Shown here in pieces: positions 1 to 9,260 of a DNA stretch of 64,000 nt. How positions within the stretch are numbered: the stretch's first letter is position 1; every line of letters starts with the position of its first letter. The position numbers and the translations under genes are program-made. Source of the DNA: Phenylobacterium sp. (GTDB lineage Bacteria > Pseudomonadota > Alphaproteobacteria > Caulobacterales > Caulobacteraceae). Under the pieces are notes generated by a model. The model was not told where the DNA came from. It searched no databases and saw only the letters and a program-made list of their open reading frames with translations. Location of the stretch: positions 1 through 64,000 of the forward strand of contig NZ_SCVD01000020.1 in assembly GCF_004297125.1 (NCBI RefSeq). Reading direction: 5' to 3'.

Positions 1-226
1 CCAGGTTGCTGAAGGTCAGCCCCGAGCAGTTCGACAGCTCGACACCCGCCACCGTCGCCGGATTGGCCGCGTCAGCCGAGGTGATCGTCACGCCCGAGCC
101 AGAAAAGCTCACGCCCTGCAAGCCGATCGTCGAGTACGACCCTGGCGACAACAGGATGGTGTCTCCGCTCTGCGCTGTCCGCAGCGCTGAGATCAGGGAT
201 CCCGTGCTCGAAACTATGATTTCCAC
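1..226 (-). CDS. Right-handed beta-helix repeat protein, N-terminal part only
   Basis: The reading frame runs off the left edge of the window, so only the first 75 codons are visible. It starts at a GTG (224-226) with the ribosome site AGGTGG six bases upstream. The translation opens VEIIVSSTGSLISALRTAQS and continues with GDTILLSPGSYS and a TITSAD stretch. This pattern is typical of the first coil of parallel beta-helix proteins such as pectate lyase-like, alginate epimerase-like or RTX-linked surface proteins. No signal peptide is visible. Which subfamily it belongs to cannot be told from this fragment. It lies just downstream of rfbBA on the same strand, which would fit a role in surface polysaccharide, but that is inference. 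Confidence 0.7.
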   Translation of the reverse strand, partial: MEIIVSSTGSLISALRTAQSGDTILLSPGSYSTIGLQGVSFSGSGVTITSADAANPATVAGVELSNCSGLTFSNL

Positions 227-291
227 TTAAAGCCACCTGCGATTACGACGTCCGCAAGGTACGCGCGGTGAGTTAAGGAAACCCCAGCTAC

Positions 292-297
292 ACTATA
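292..297 (-). promoter_or_regulatory. Candidate -10 element for the beta-helix gene
   Basis: On the minus strand the sequence reads TATAGT about 65 bases before the GTG start at 226. It lies just after the putative rfbA terminator. No convincing -35 hexamer is seen, so this is weak. Confidence 0.25.
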
Positions 298-304
298 GCA
301 AACA

Positions 305-347
305 AGCGACGACGGATGCGTGGAAGTACGTTTTCGTCGCTCATCCG
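305..347 (-). terminator. Putative rfbBA terminator with crossing complementary arms
   Basis: Five bases past the rfbA stop, two complementary arm pairs interleave: 305-312 with 334-341 (AGCGACGA/TCGTCGCT) and 313-318 with 342-347 (CGGATG/CATCCG). On the minus strand the second arm is followed by TGTTTGC, a weak U-rich tail. The order permits either a hairpin or a pseudoknot. Placement suggests transcription termination, but the tail is poor. Confidence 0.4.
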
Positions 348-351
348 GATG

Positions 352-1236
352 TCAGCGGCCAGCTTTTGCCCCTTCGGCGAGCGCCCGCAGGTATTTGCCA
401 TACTCGCTCTTTCCCTGGAACTCAGCCGATTTCATCAGTTCTGAGGGATCGATCCAGCCGTTCTCGAACGCAATCTCTTCCAGGCAGCCGATGCGCAGGC
501 CCTGGCGCTGCTCGAAGACGCGGATCAGCTCGCCCGCGCCGATCAAGCTGTCGTGGGTGCCCGCGTCTTCCCAGGCGAAGCCGCGGCCCAGCAGTTCCAC
601 ATGCAGGGCGCCTTCCTGAAGATAGACATCGTTCAGGGCCGTGATCTCGAGCTCGCCACGCGCCGAGCGCGACAGGGTCTTGGCGATCTCACTGGCGCGG
701 CCGTCATAGAAATAGAGGCCGGTCACGGCGTAGTTGGACTTCGGCTTCGTGGGCTTCTCTTCGATGGAAAGCGCCCGATTGTCGGCCGACAGTTCCACGA
801 CGCCATAGCGCTCTGGGTCATGCACCGGATAGCCGAACACGGTCGCGCCGTCCGTACGGGCGTCCGCCGTCTTCAGCATCTGCACGAAGTTCTGGCCGAA
901 GAAGATGTTGTCGCCCAGGATCAAGGTGCTGGGCTCGCCGTTCACAAACTCCTCGCCGAGCAGATAGGCTTCCGCCAGGCCGCCCGGCGTGGGCTGGATG
1001 ACATACTCGAACCTGACGCCGAAGCGCGAGCCGTCGCCCAGCAGGCGCTTGAAGCCGGCCTGGTCCTCGGCGGTGGTGATGATCAGGATCTCGCGGATGC
1101 CGGCCAGGAACAGCACCGACAGCGGATAGTAGATCATCGGCTTGTCGTAGACCGGCAGCAGCTGCTTGGAGACCGCGATGGTCAGCGGGTGCAGCCGGGT
1201 GCCGGCGCCGCCGGCCAGGACGATGCCGCGTCTCAT
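352..1236 (-). CDS. rfbA: Glucose-1-phosphate thymidylyltransferase (RmlA/RfbA)
   Basis: The enzyme makes dTDP-glucose from dTTP and glucose-1-phosphate, the first step of dTDP-deoxysugar synthesis, in the cytoplasm. The 294-residue length is usual for the family. The nucleotide-binding signature [13 protein letters not shown] (about residues 7-19) is complete, followed by [18 protein letters not shown], diagnostic of RmlA. It overlaps the end of rfbB by four bases (ATGA), so the two are translationally coupled. The usual partners rfbC and rfbD are not in the window, so the final sugar is not known. Confidence 0.95.
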   Translation of the reverse strand: MRRGIVLAGGAGTRLHPLTIAVSKQLLPVYDKPMIYYPLSVLFLAGIREILIITTAEDQAGFKRLLGDGSRFGVRFEYVIQPTPGGLAEAYLLGEEFVNGEPSTLILGDNIFFGQNFVQMLKTADARTDGATVFGYPVHDPERYGVVELSADNRALSIEEKPTKPKSNYAVTGLYFYDGRASEIAKTLSRSARGELEITALNDVYLQEGALHVELLGRGFAWEDAGTHDSLIGAGELIRVFEQRQGLRIGCLEEIAFENGWIDPSELMKSAEFQGKSEYGKYLRALAEGAKAGR

Positions 1237-2282
1237 GCCTTCACCAGGCCGAGGCGTTCGGAGTCGAACCCGCGCTGGCGGATGCCTTCCACCCAGGCGT
1301 AGTTGTCCACGTACCAGCGCACCGTATCCTCCAGCCCCGCGTCCAGCGGCATCCGCGCCGTCCAGCCCAGCTCGCGCTCCAGCTTGGAGGCGTCGATGGA
1401 ATAGCGGAAGTCATGGCCCGGCCGGTCGGTGACGAAGGTGATCTTCTCGGCATGGCTGGTGTTGGCCGGCGCCATCTTGTCGAGATGGGCGCAGATGATC
1501 TTGATGACCTCTAGGTTCCGCTTCGTGGCGTCGCCGCCGATGCAGTAGGTCTCGCCCAGCTTTCCCTTCGACAGCACCAGAAGCAGCGCCTCGGCGTGGT
1601 CGTCCACGTGCAGCCAGTCGCGCACCTGGCGGCCGTCGCCGTAGACGGGGATGGTCTTGCCCTCGAGCGCCCGCGTGATCACCGTCGGGATCAGCTTCTC
1701 GGGGAATTGGTAGGGCCCGTAGTTGTTCGAGCAATTGGTGATCACCACCGGGAACTTGTAGGTGTGACCCCAGGCGCGGACCAGGTGGTCGGACGATGCC
1801 TTCGAGGCCGAGTAGGGCGAGCGGGGGTCGTAGGGCGTCTCCTCCGTGAAGTCGCCATCCTCGCCGAGCGCCCCGAACACCTCGTCGGTGGAGATGTGAT
1901 GGAAGCGGAAGTCGTCCTTCTTGGCCCCCTCCAGCTTGAGCCAATAGGCGCGCGCGACCTCCAGGAGGATCGCCGTGCCCAGGATGTTGGACTTCACGAA
2001 GTCCAGCGGGCCTTCGATGGCGCGGTCGTTGTGGCTCTCGGCGGCCAAGTGCATCACCGCGTCGGGCTGGTGGGTCGCGAACACCCGCTCCACGGCGGCG
2101 CGGTCGCAGATGTCCACATGCTCGAACGCATAGCCCGGGTTCGACGCGACGCCCTCGACGTTCTCGAGATTGGCCGAGTAGGTCAGCGCATCCAGGTTCA
2201 CCACCTGATGGCCGTCGGCGATGGCGCGGCGGACGACGGCGGATCCGATGAAGCCCGCTCCACCTGTGATCAGGATCTTCAA
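1233..2282 (-). CDS. rfbB: dTDP-glucose 4,6-dehydratase (RmlB/RfbB)
   Basis: It converts dTDP-glucose to dTDP-4-keto-6-deoxyglucose using bound NAD. I place the start at the TTG at 2280-2282, giving 349 residues that begin [14 protein letters not shown] as in the family. A longer frame reaching 2429 adds about 49 residues unlike any dehydratase and crosses a terminator-like hairpin. The Rossmann GxxGxxG lies at residues 7-13, the TDE motif at 132-134 and the Tyr157/Lys161 pair in YSASK. A G-rich ribosome site (GGGGGCG) precedes the TTG. It is the first gene of an rfbB-rfbA operon. Confidence 0.93.
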   Translation of the reverse strand: MKILITGGAGFIGSAVVRRAIADGHQVVNLDALTYSANLENVEGVASNPGYAFEHVDICDRAAVERVFATHQPDAVMHLAAESHNDRAIEGPLDFVKSNILGTAILLEVARAYWLKLEGAKKDDFRFHHISTDEVFGALGEDGDFTEETPYDPRSPYSASKASSDHLVRAWGHTYKFPVVITNCSNNYGPYQFPEKLIPTVITRALEGKTIPVYGDGRQVRDWLHVDDHAEALLLVLSKGKLGETYCIGGDATKRNLEVIKIICAHLDKMAPANTSHAEKITFVTDRPGHDFRYSIDASKLERELGWTARMPLDAGLEDTVRWYVDNYAWVEGIRQRGFDSERLGLVKA

Positions 2283-2298
2283 GTACGCCCCCAACGCT

Positions 2299-2336
2299 GA
2301 AAACGACGGGCCTCCCTTACTATGAAAGGAGACCCG
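2299..2336 (-). terminator. Intrinsic terminator upstream of rfbB
   Basis: On the minus strand CGGGTCTCC (2328-2336) pairs with GGAGGCCCG (2307-2315), nine pairs with one G-U, around a 12-base loop. It is followed by TCGTTTTC. It lies after the DUF4112 gene and only 17 bases before the rfbB start. It may end tipN-DUF4112 transcription or act as an rfbB attenuator. Confidence 0.55.
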
Positions 2337-2367
2337 TTCAAGACCATAGATTTTCGACGAGGAAGTT

Positions 2368-2781
2368 CTAACGCCCGGTGACCAAGCCCAGATCAAGCTT
2401 GGCCGGAGTCTCGTCGGCGGGCCGCCCATGCCGCCGTTCGATGTCCTTCTGCAGGGCGCGGGCGGCGAAGGCGTGGCCGGTGAACAGGGTGTCGACCGCC
2501 CAGCCGACCAGCGGCACGCCCGACGCCACGCTGTCCAAGCCCAGGTAGGCCGCCATCCGCAACAGGGTGGCGCGCGAGGCGCCGGACTGGACGGCTTCGG
2601 TCAGCAACACGGCCGCGGCGCCTACCGAATAGACAGTCCCAGCCACCGGAACCCAGGCCAGCACGCCGTCGACGCCGAGGCCCCACGGCCCGAAGCCGAC
2701 CACCCGGTCGGACAGGAGCTTGATCCGCTCGGCCCGTCTCCAGGCCCGGTGCGCACGGTCGCGGTGGTCTTCCATGTCCAT
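2368..2781 (-). CDS. DUF4112 domain membrane protein
   Basis: This 137-residue protein matches the DUF4112 pattern: a basic amphipathic N-terminus, [20 protein letters not shown], a glycine/alanine-rich hydrophobic segment at about residues 42-63, and [11 protein letters not shown] with a second hydrophobic stretch. The family has no established function. It lies 34 bases after the tipN-like gene on the same strand, so the two are probably co-transcribed. An intrinsic terminator follows it. Confidence 0.75.
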   Translation of the reverse strand: MDMEDHRDRAHRAWRRAERIKLLSDRVVGFGPWGLGVDGVLAWVPVAGTVYSVGAAAVLLTEAVQSGASRATLLRMAAYLGLDSVASGVPLVGWAVDTLFTGHAFAARALQKDIERRHGRPADETPAKLDLGLVTGR

Positions 2782-2815
2782 ACGAACGCCGGACGCCTGC
2801 GGTACGGTTCCGCCG

Positions 2816-5335
2816 CTAGATCATGTCTCCGGCCGCCGCGTCGAGCAGCAGGAACACGCGGCCCGCCTCCGCGCCCAGCAGGCCCGCCAGCGCCATGCCG
2901 GAGGGATCGCGCGCCACGGCGTCGTCGACCAGCGTCTTGTAGCGGCGCACATAGACGCCGGTGCGGCGCTTGACATCGTCGTCGGTGAACAGCCGGCGGG
3001 CGATGCGCCGCGTGGCGGCCGGCGCCAGCTTGCGGACCACCTCGCGGCCGCCCTCCTGGTCACCGGTCTGCAGCGCGGCAGCGATCTCCTCGACCCGGCC
3101 CGAGGGCAGCAGCTTGGCGGGATCGACACCCATCCGCGCGAGTTCGGCGCCCAGGACGTCCTCCAGCCGTTCGCCCTCGCCGTCCGCGCCGTCCAGCGAG
3201 GCCAGCAGGTCCTTCCAGGTCCAGGTCTCGCCGCCCTCTTCAACTTCCTCGCCGTCGCCCGCAGGAGCGCTGGCGGCGGGCGCGCCGCCAGCGGCTTCGA
3301 ACACCGCCGAGAACTCGCGGTCGGTCGCCGTGGGCGTCAGGCGTATGCGGTTGCGCAGCCCGATGCGGTCGGCGAGTTCCGCCCCCGCCGGCGGGGGGGC
3401 CGGCGTGGCCAGTTCCAGGGTCTCGGCGTCCTCGTCGTCGGGTTCGTCGAGAACCTCGGGCGGCGGCGCGGCCTTGGCCTTGCGGGCCGGAAGCGGCGGC
3501 TGGGGCGGCGGCGGGGTCGCGGCGGACACGGGCGAGGCCACCGCGGCGACGCCCATCAGCTTCACGGCCTCGGACAGCATCTCGAAGTTGCGGCGCACCC
3601 GGTCTTGGAAGGCGGCGTCGATGGCCTGGGCCTCCTCGGCCGTACGGCGAGCCTGCGCCATCAGCTCGTCCATGCCGTCGGCGACGGCGGCGCGCACACG
3701 GTCGGCCTGACTGGCGGCCGCGGCCGGCAGCTTGGCGGCGCGCTGCTCAAGCTCGTCCATCATCGCGGCCAGCTCGTCCAGCGTGGCCCGGGCGGCCCTG
3801 GCGCCATCCTCCAGCTTGCGCGCCGTCGCCTGGCCGGCGTCGTCGACCATCTTCGAGGACTGTTCGACCAGGGCCTTGGCCTCCTCCAGCCGGGCCTCGA
3901 ACACCTGATTGGCCTTCTGGCCGGCGCTGAAGGCGGCCTCCGAAAGCTGGTCCACCTGCTCGCGGGCGGTGGAGGCGTGACGGGCGGCGGCGGCGCGGGT
4001 CTCCTCCGCGGCCTTCGCCAGGGCCTCGATGGCGGCGCGGGTCTGGGCTTCGAGCTGCGCCCGCTGATCGGCGGCGGCCGACGAGACGGCCTCCAGCGAA
4101 TGCAGGGTCGACTGGCCGAACTCCTCGCGCTCGGCCTTGGCGGTCTCGGCGATGTCGCGGAACTGCAGGGCTGCGTCCGACATCAGCCGGCGAAGCTGCT
4201 CTCCGCCGGTCATGGCCCTCTCGCTCATCTCCGCGGCCGACTCCCGCGCCTCGGCGATGAATTCTCCCAGCGTCGCGGCATGGGCCTCGGCGTTGGCGGC
4301 GAAGGCCTCGTGATCGCCCTTCAGGGTCTGGCTCAGCGCCACCAGGGCGGCGCGCTGCTCGGTCAGGCCGGACTCCACCGCGCGGACTTGCTCGGCGACC
4401 CCCACCCCGGCGGTTTCGAGCCGGGCGATGTGGCGCGTCAGGTCCTCGCCGGCCGTCCGGGCGGCCCCGCTCGCCTCGCCGGCGGCGGCGGCCAGATCGG
4501 CCGCGCGGGCCGACAGCGCGCCCTCCGCCTCCCGGATCTGGGTCTCGGCGACGGTGGTCGCCTCGGTGATCATCCGCGCCTGCTGGGCGATGGCGTCCGT
4601 CACACGCGTCGCCTGGGCGTCCAGAGTCTGGGCCAGCCCCCCCATTTCCGTGCGTTCGCGGCCGAGCGTGGTGGCCAGCTCCTGGGCCGTGCGCACGGAC
4701 TGGGCCGTGGCGCCGGTCAGCTTGTCGGTCTCAAAGGCCAGGGCATCGCGCATGGCGATCAGGGTTTCGCGGGCTTCCTCGGCGGCGGCGGCGGCGCGGC
4801 CGATCTCCTCGCGCACGGCCACGGTCACGTCCCCTGCCCGCGCGGCGGCCGCCAGCGCCGGCGACAGCATGTCTTCCGCCATGGCCTTGGCCCGGCGGGT
4901 CTCGAAGGCCAGCTTCTGGCCCTGGCGGATCAGATAGGCCGCGCCCAGGACGAAGAAGGCCGGGCCGATGGCCAGCAGGGCGAACACCGTCAGCGCGAAG
5001 GGGTCGCTCTGCAGCGGGGCCACGTTGTTGCGATAGCCCACGGCGAAGGCGATCGGCGCCAGCGCCCACAGCGCCGCCACGGCGACGGCGATCAGCCAGG
5101 TCGGCCAGCCGGACGGCGCCTCCTCGTCGGTGACGAAGGTCGGGGCGGGATCAACGCCGTGTTCCAGCGCCATGGCGCGGCGACGAGCGAGCACCGCCGG
5201 ATGGCCGGAGCCAGCGATATCCGCCGCGTGAAGAGCCGTCGGGCGAGCGTCGTCGATATCTAGAGCCTCGGCCGCGTGGGGGTCCTCGGCCGGGCTCCCG
5301 AAATCCACCGGCTTCGGCCGCTTCGAGAACCTCAT
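2816..5335 (-). CDS. tipN: TipN-like polarity factor: two membrane segments plus long coiled coil
   Basis: This 839-residue protein has a charged cytoplasmic N-terminus, two membrane helices at about residues 79-100 and 112-136, and a very long Ala/Glu/Arg-rich coiled coil to about residue 590. A Pro-rich linker and a globular C-terminal region follow. Size and layout match TipN of Caulobacter crescentus, which marks the new pole and helps place the flagellum and the division plane. Identification rests on architecture and taxon, not on a recognised motif, so another large coiled-coil membrane protein is possible. The start has an AAGGAA-type site nine bases upstream. Confidence 0.6.
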   Translation of the reverse strand: MRFSKRPKPVDFGSPAEDPHAAEALDIDDARPTALHAADIAGSGHPAVLARRRAMALEHGVDPAPTFVTDEEAPSGWPTWLIAVAVAALWALAPIAFAVGYRNNVAPLQSDPFALTVFALLAIGPAFFVLGAAYLIRQGQKLAFETRRAKAMAEDMLSPALAAAARAGDVTVAVREEIGRAAAAAEEARETLIAMRDALAFETDKLTGATAQSVRTAQELATTLGRERTEMGGLAQTLDAQATRVTDAIAQQARMITEATTVAETQIREAEGALSARAADLAAAAGEASGAARTAGEDLTRHIARLETAGVGVAEQVRAVESGLTEQRAALVALSQTLKGDHEAFAANAEAHAATLGEFIAEARESAAEMSERAMTGGEQLRRLMSDAALQFRDIAETAKAEREEFGQSTLHSLEAVSSAAADQRAQLEAQTRAAIEALAKAAEETRAAAARHASTAREQVDQLSEAAFSAGQKANQVFEARLEEAKALVEQSSKMVDDAGQATARKLEDGARAARATLDELAAMMDELEQRAAKLPAAAASQADRVRAAVADGMDELMAQARRTAEEAQAIDAAFQDRVRRNFEMLSEAVKLMGVAAVASPVSAATPPPPQPPLPARKAKAAPPPEVLDEPDDEDAETLELATPAPPPAGAELADRIGLRNRIRLTPTATDREFSAVFEAAGGAPAASAPAGDGEEVEEGGETWTWKDLLASLDGADGEGERLEDVLGAELARMGVDPAKLLPSGRVEEIAAALQTGDQEGGREVVRKLAPAATRRIARRLFTDDDVKRRTGVYVRRYKTLVDDAVARDPSGMALAGLLGAEAGRVFLLLDAAAGDMI

Positions 5336-5482
5336 CGACGCCTGTTCCTTCCCGTTTCCGCGGCCAGCGCACGCTTGCTGGCCCCGCTTGGGTTTCAGGC
5401 GCTCACGATTACCCTTGGCGCGGGCCGACGCAAACAGGCGGAAGGACGATTCGGCCGCCGAATGGCGGAATGTCGCGGGACG

Positions 5483-5716
5483 TCAGGCCTTGAGCAGGCG
5501 GGCGCGCTGCGTCTCGGGGCAGACGGAGGCCTTCTCGACCTTCTCCGCGGGCTGGGCCTGGCGTGGCGAGCGGGCGACCGTGCGCTGGTCGGCGGCGACG
5601 CTCGCGCCGCGAGGCGCCTCGACCCGCGGCGTGTCGATGGTGACGCCGAAATGCGAGAAGGCGGCGGCGGACGAATGCACGACCACCGCGGCAACCATTT
5701 CCGTCAATGTCGCCAT
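5483..5716 (-). CDS. Small hypothetical protein, 77 residues
   Basis: The frame starts at ATG with a strong ribosome site GGGAGG five bases upstream, which is the main reason to accept it. The product starts MATLTEMVAAVVVHSSAAAF, possibly a short hydrophobic helix. It continues as a charged, Arg/Ala/Pro-rich tail with a single Cys. I recognise no family. It sits between tipN and ogt on the same strand, 124 bases upstream of the ogt stop. Confidence 0.55.
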   Translation of the reverse strand: MATLTEMVAAVVVHSSAAAFSHFGVTIDTPRVEAPRGASVAADQRTVARSPRQAQPAEKVEKASVCPETQRARLLKA

Positions 5717-5840
5717 GGGAGCCTCCCAGCGATTCCGCCTACCGTTGCTATACGGCAGCCCCCGCCGGGTTGCAGCGGGGTCTCGAGCTTAAATTTTCGC
5801 AATGTTGCGGTGAGGCCGACGGAACCGCCAGCCTGCCGTG

Positions 5841-6374
5841 TCAGGCCGCAATCCGCTCCCGGAAGGTCGCGCCTTCATGCTCCAGCAGCCAGCGCTTGCG
5901 GTGCAGCCCGCCGCCGTAGCCGGTGAGCGAACCGTTGGACCCGATCACGCGATGACAGGGCACGACCAGGGCGACGGGGTTCGAGCCATTGGCGAGGCCG
6001 ACGGCGCGGACGGCGGTGGGCCGGCCGATGTGGGCCGCGAGCTTGGCGTAGGTCCAGGTCTCGCCGGCCGGGATGGCGCACAGCGTCTCCCAGACCTGCT
6101 TCTGGAAAGCCGTGCCCGCGCCTTCCCAGGCGATGTCGTCGAAGGCGTCGGTCTGGCCCGCGAAATAGGCGTCGAACTTGGCGCGCAGCGGCCCTTGCCC
6201 TTCGACCAGCCTGGCCTTGGGATAGCGGCGGCCGATCCATTTCAGCATGGCCGGCTCGTAGTCGGTCCAGTTGAAGGCGCGAAGCACCCCGGCCTCGTCG
6301 GTGACCACGAGGGCCGTCCCGATCGGCGTCGGGACGCGGTCCAGGGTCAGGGTTTCAGGCAGCTTGGCGGTCAT
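5841..6374 (-). CDS. ogt: Methylated-DNA--protein-cysteine methyltransferase (Ogt)
   Basis: It repairs O6-alkylguanine by irreversible transfer of the alkyl group to its own cysteine. The active-site motif PCHRV is present with Cys140, followed by IGSNGSLTGYGGG as in the family. The helix with Arg for base flipping (RPTAVRAVG) lies at about 118-126. The 177-residue length is normal. I chose the ATG at 6374, as the longer frame to 6452 adds unrelated sequence. It overlaps the end of the ada-alkA gene by 20 bases, so the repair genes form one operon. Confidence 0.93.
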   Translation of the reverse strand: MTAKLPETLTLDRVPTPIGTALVVTDEAGVLRAFNWTDYEPAMLKWIGRRYPKARLVEGQGPLRAKFDAYFAGQTDAFDDIAWEGAGTAFQKQVWETLCAIPAGETWTYAKLAAHIGRPTAVRAVGLANGSNPVALVVPCHRVIGSNGSLTGYGGGLHRKRWLLEHEGATFRERIAA

Positions 6375-7872
6375 GGGTCTTGGTCCTTTTGGCCAAAGTC
6401 TTCTGGGGCTGGGCGAACGCCGGATCGGCGGCCCAGAGGTGTTGGGCGGCATAGGCGCGCCACGGCTTCCAGCCTTCGCTGCGGGCGAGGAGTTGGTCGG
6501 CGGTGGGACGGACCCCCGCCTCGTCGGCCATGGCCCGCATCAGGCCGATGTCGGCCTGCGGGAAGGCGTCCGGTTCCCGGAGTTCGCGAAGCGCGATGTA
6601 CTGCGCCGTCCACTCGCCCACGCCGGGGAGGGCCTTGAGCGCGGCGATGGCGCTGTCCAGGTCGGCGCGCGGCGTGAAGATCGCAGGATCGGCGGCGACC
6701 GTGCGGGCCAGGCCCTCCAGCGCCGCACCTCGGGCCCGGGGCATGCCGAGGGCGGCGATATCCTCGCCGATCAGCCGCTCGGGCGTCGGGAAGACGCGGG
6801 TGAGGCCCAGGGCGGCCGCGGCGGGATCCTCCACCGGTTCGCCGTATTTCTCGACCAGCTTCGCCGCGAGGCCGCGGGCGGCGCCGACCGTGATCTGCTG
6901 GCCCAGGATGGCGCGGACCGCCAGCTCGAAGCCGTCCCAGGCGCCGGGCGCACGCAGGCCGGGGCGCGCCGCCACCAGCGGCGCCAGCGCCGGATCCTGG
7001 CTCAGGTGGGCGCCGATCAGGGTCGGGTCGGCCGAAAGGTCGAAGACCCGGCGGACCCGGGCGATCACCGCCGGCAGCGCCTGCAGCTTCGAGAAATGGA
7101 TCTCCGCCTGCAGCGCGCCATCGTTGCGCGGGGTCACGATCACGACGCCGCACGCGCCGTCGACCTGCAGGGTGCGCGCATAGCGCCTGGCCTCCACCCG
7201 CTCCACCCCCGGGATCGCCCGGTCGGTGAGAAAGCGGACGATGGCGTCCCAGTCATAGGGCGGCTTGTACGGCAGGCGGACGATGATGCCGTCGGCGGCC
7301 GGGGTCTCGGCCTTGTGCGAGCGGCGCAGCTCGCCCGGCGGACGGCCGAACAACTGCTGGAAGGTCTCGTTGAAGCGACGCACGCTGCCGAAGCCGCTGG
7401 CCAGGGCCACCTCGCTCATCGGCAGGCGGGTTTCCTGGATAAGCTGCTTGGCCAGCAGGACCCGGCGGGTCTGGGCCACCGACACCGGCGAGGCGCCGAG
7501 GTGCTGGCGGAACAGGCGGCGGAGCTGGCGCTCGCCGACGCCCAGCCGGCCGGCCAGGGTGTCCACGTCGCCGTTGTCCATCGCCCCGCCCTCGATCAGG
7601 GCCAGGGCGCGCGAGACGGTGTTGGACGTGCCGCGCCAGGCTCCGAGGTCGGGCGAGGCTTCCGGCCGGCAGCGCAGGCAGGGGCGGTAGCCCGCCTCCT
7701 GCGCCGCCGCGGCGGTCGGATAGAACGTCATGTTCTGCGGCTTGGGCGTGCGCGCGGGGCAGATCGGCCGGCAGTAGATGCCGGTCGTCTTCACGGCGCC
7801 GAAGATGCGCCCGTCGAACCGCGCATCGCGGGTCTGGAAGGCGCGCCGGCAGGCTTCGAAATCCATGTCCAT
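6355..7872 (-). CDS. Ada N-terminal domain, AraC helix-turn-helix and AlkA glycosylase fusion
   Basis: The 505-residue protein has three parts. The Ada zinc domain has Cys34, Cys38, Cys65 and Cys68, with spacing matching Ada, where the equivalent of Cys34 accepts methyl from phosphotriesters. An AraC-type DNA-binding region spans about 85-185 (GFGSVRRFNETFQQLFG). A 3-methyladenine DNA glycosylase of AlkA type spans about 195-490, with the hairpin LPGVGEWTA (415-423) and catalytic Asp441. It is probably sensor, activator and base-excision enzyme in one chain. The separate O6-guanine methyltransferase function is supplied by the next gene, ogt. ATG7866 is an alternative start. Confidence 0.92.
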   Translation of the reverse strand: MDMDFEACRRAFQTRDARFDGRIFGAVKTTGIYCRPICPARTPKPQNMTFYPTAAAAQEAGYRPCLRCRPEASPDLGAWRGTSNTVSRALALIEGGAMDNGDVDTLAGRLGVGERQLRRLFRQHLGASPVSVAQTRRVLLAKQLIQETRLPMSEVALASGFGSVRRFNETFQQLFGRPPGELRRSHKAETPAADGIIVRLPYKPPYDWDAIVRFLTDRAIPGVERVEARRYARTLQVDGACGVVIVTPRNDGALQAEIHFSKLQALPAVIARVRRVFDLSADPTLIGAHLSQDPALAPLVAARPGLRAPGAWDGFELAVRAILGQQITVGAARGLAAKLVEKYGEPVEDPAAAALGLTRVFPTPERLIGEDIAALGMPRARGAALEGLARTVAADPAIFTPRADLDSAIAALKALPGVGEWTAQYIALRELREPDAFPQADIGLMRAMADEAGVRPTADQLLARSEGWKPWRAYAAQHLWAADPAFAQPQKTLAKRTKTHDRQAA

Positions 7873-7955
7873 GCCCCGGAAGATGGGCGCTCAGCCGCGT
7901 GAAGTCTCGCGGTTTTCGGACACAGATGAATCGGGAATGGCGGCTTTCGGACGAC

Positions 7956-9260
7956 CTAGCCCAGCGCCGCCGCCAACCGCTTGTCGCGGGCGATGGAGTA
8001 GGAGGCGGCGAGGTGCGCCACCACCGTCAGGACCACGAAGGGGATCACCGCGGCGTAGCCGTAGGCCAGGGCCTGGTCGCCGTGCGCCGGCTCCATCTTG
8101 TCGGCGATCCAGCCGACATAGACCGGCCCGACGCCCAGGCCGACCAGGTTCAGCACGAACAGCAGGATGGCGCCGGTCATGGTCCGCTGAGCGGGCGCCA
8201 CGGCGTTCTGGGCGACCGTCAGGGCCGGCGCCAGGTAGGCCTGGTTCATCAGCATGGGACCCAGCAGGAACAGCATGGCGATCTGCCAGGTGGGCGCCCA
8301 GAGGATGCCGAACCAGAACGGTATCGACAGGGCGAAGGCGATGGCCGGGATCCAGGCGAACCAGCGGCGATCCTTCTGGCTCAATTTGTCCGCCAGCCAG
8401 CCCGAGACCACGGTGCCGACGATACCCGTCGCGCCCAGCGCCAGGGCGTAGTAGGTCGCCACGTCCGCCGCGGCCATGCCCTTCACGCCCTCGAGGAACT
8501 GCGGGTTCCAGACCAGGCCTGCGTAGCCGACGAAGGCCGACATGGCGCTGGAGACCGCCGTCAGCACCAGGGTGCGGTTGCCGAAGAAGCCGGCGAGGGC
8601 CGCGAACAGAGGGGGCGCCGGCGGATGCTCGTCCGAGCCGTCAAGGACGACGTCCAGGCCCCCGCGCTTGGGCTCGCGCACGAGCAGCAGCATGAGGATC
8701 GCCAGGATCACCCCCGGCGCGCCGACCACGAAGAAGGCGGTGCGCCAGCCGTAGGCCAGGGCCAGCTTGCCGCCCATGAACGCGCCCAGCATCGAGCCGA
8801 CAGGCACGCCCAGCGAATAGATCGCCAGCGCCATGCCGCGGCGCTCGGCCGGGAAATAGTCGGAGATCAGCGAATAGGACGGCGGCGAACCGCCCGCTTC
8901 CCCGAAGCCCACGCCCATCCGGTAAAGCAGGATCTGCGTGAAGTTCTGCGCCGTGCCGCAGAGCGCGGTGAACAGGCTCCAGATCGCGCAGGCGAGCCCG
9001 ATGATCCATTTGCGGCTGACCCGGTCGGCCAGATAGGCCACGCCGATGCCGCAGGTGGTGTAGAGCAACGCGAACGACGTCCCGCCCAGCAGGCCGAACT
9101 GCGTCTTCGTCAGGTGGAGTTCGGCGGAGATGTCCTTGCCCAGGATCGACACGATCTGCCGGTCCAGGAAGTTCAGGGTGTAGACGATCGCCAGGAACCA
9201 GACGACGAAATAGCTATAGCCGGCGGACGCCTTCGCCGGCGTCGAAGTCGCTACGCTCAT
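7956..9260 (-). CDS. MFS transporter, Spinster-like
   Basis: This is a 434-residue, about 12-helix major facilitator. The opening VVWFLAIVYTLNFLDRQIVSIL, the motif YLADRVSRK after helix 2, and FGEAGGSPPSYSLISDYFP in helices 4-5 match the Spinster-like MFS group common in Caulobacter and sphingomonads. Substrate is unknown. I chose the ATG at 9260, as the frame to 9374 adds non-membrane sequence. It diverges from cysD across 287 bases with no gene. The first part of that gap is Pro-codon-like and GC-rich, and I see no defined operator. Confidence 0.85.
   Translation of the reverse strand: MSVATSTPAKASAGYSYFVVWFLAIVYTLNFLDRQIVSILGKDISAELHLTKTQFGLLGGTSFALLYTTCGIGVAYLADRVSRKWIIGLACAIWSLFTALCGTAQNFTQILLYRMGVGFGEAGGSPPSYSLISDYFPAERRGMALAIYSLGVPVGSMLGAFMGGKLALAYGWRTAFFVVGAPGVILAILMLLLVREPKRGGLDVVLDGSDEHPPAPPLFAALAGFFGNRTLVLTAVSSAMSAFVGYAGLVWNPQFLEGVKGMAAADVATYYALALGATGIVGTVVSGWLADKLSQKDRRWFAWIPAIAFALSIPFWFGILWAPTWQIAMLFLLGPMLMNQAYLAPALTVAQNAVAPAQRTMTGAILLFVLNLVGLGVGPVYVGWIADKMEPAHGDQALAYGYAAVIPFVVLTVVAHLAASYSIARDKRLAAALG

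Noticed and set aside
2720..5263. 847-codon open frame on the plus strand opposite tipN
   Set aside because: Antisense shadow of a GC-rich coiled-coil gene: Gly/Arg/His-rich composition and no recognisable domain.
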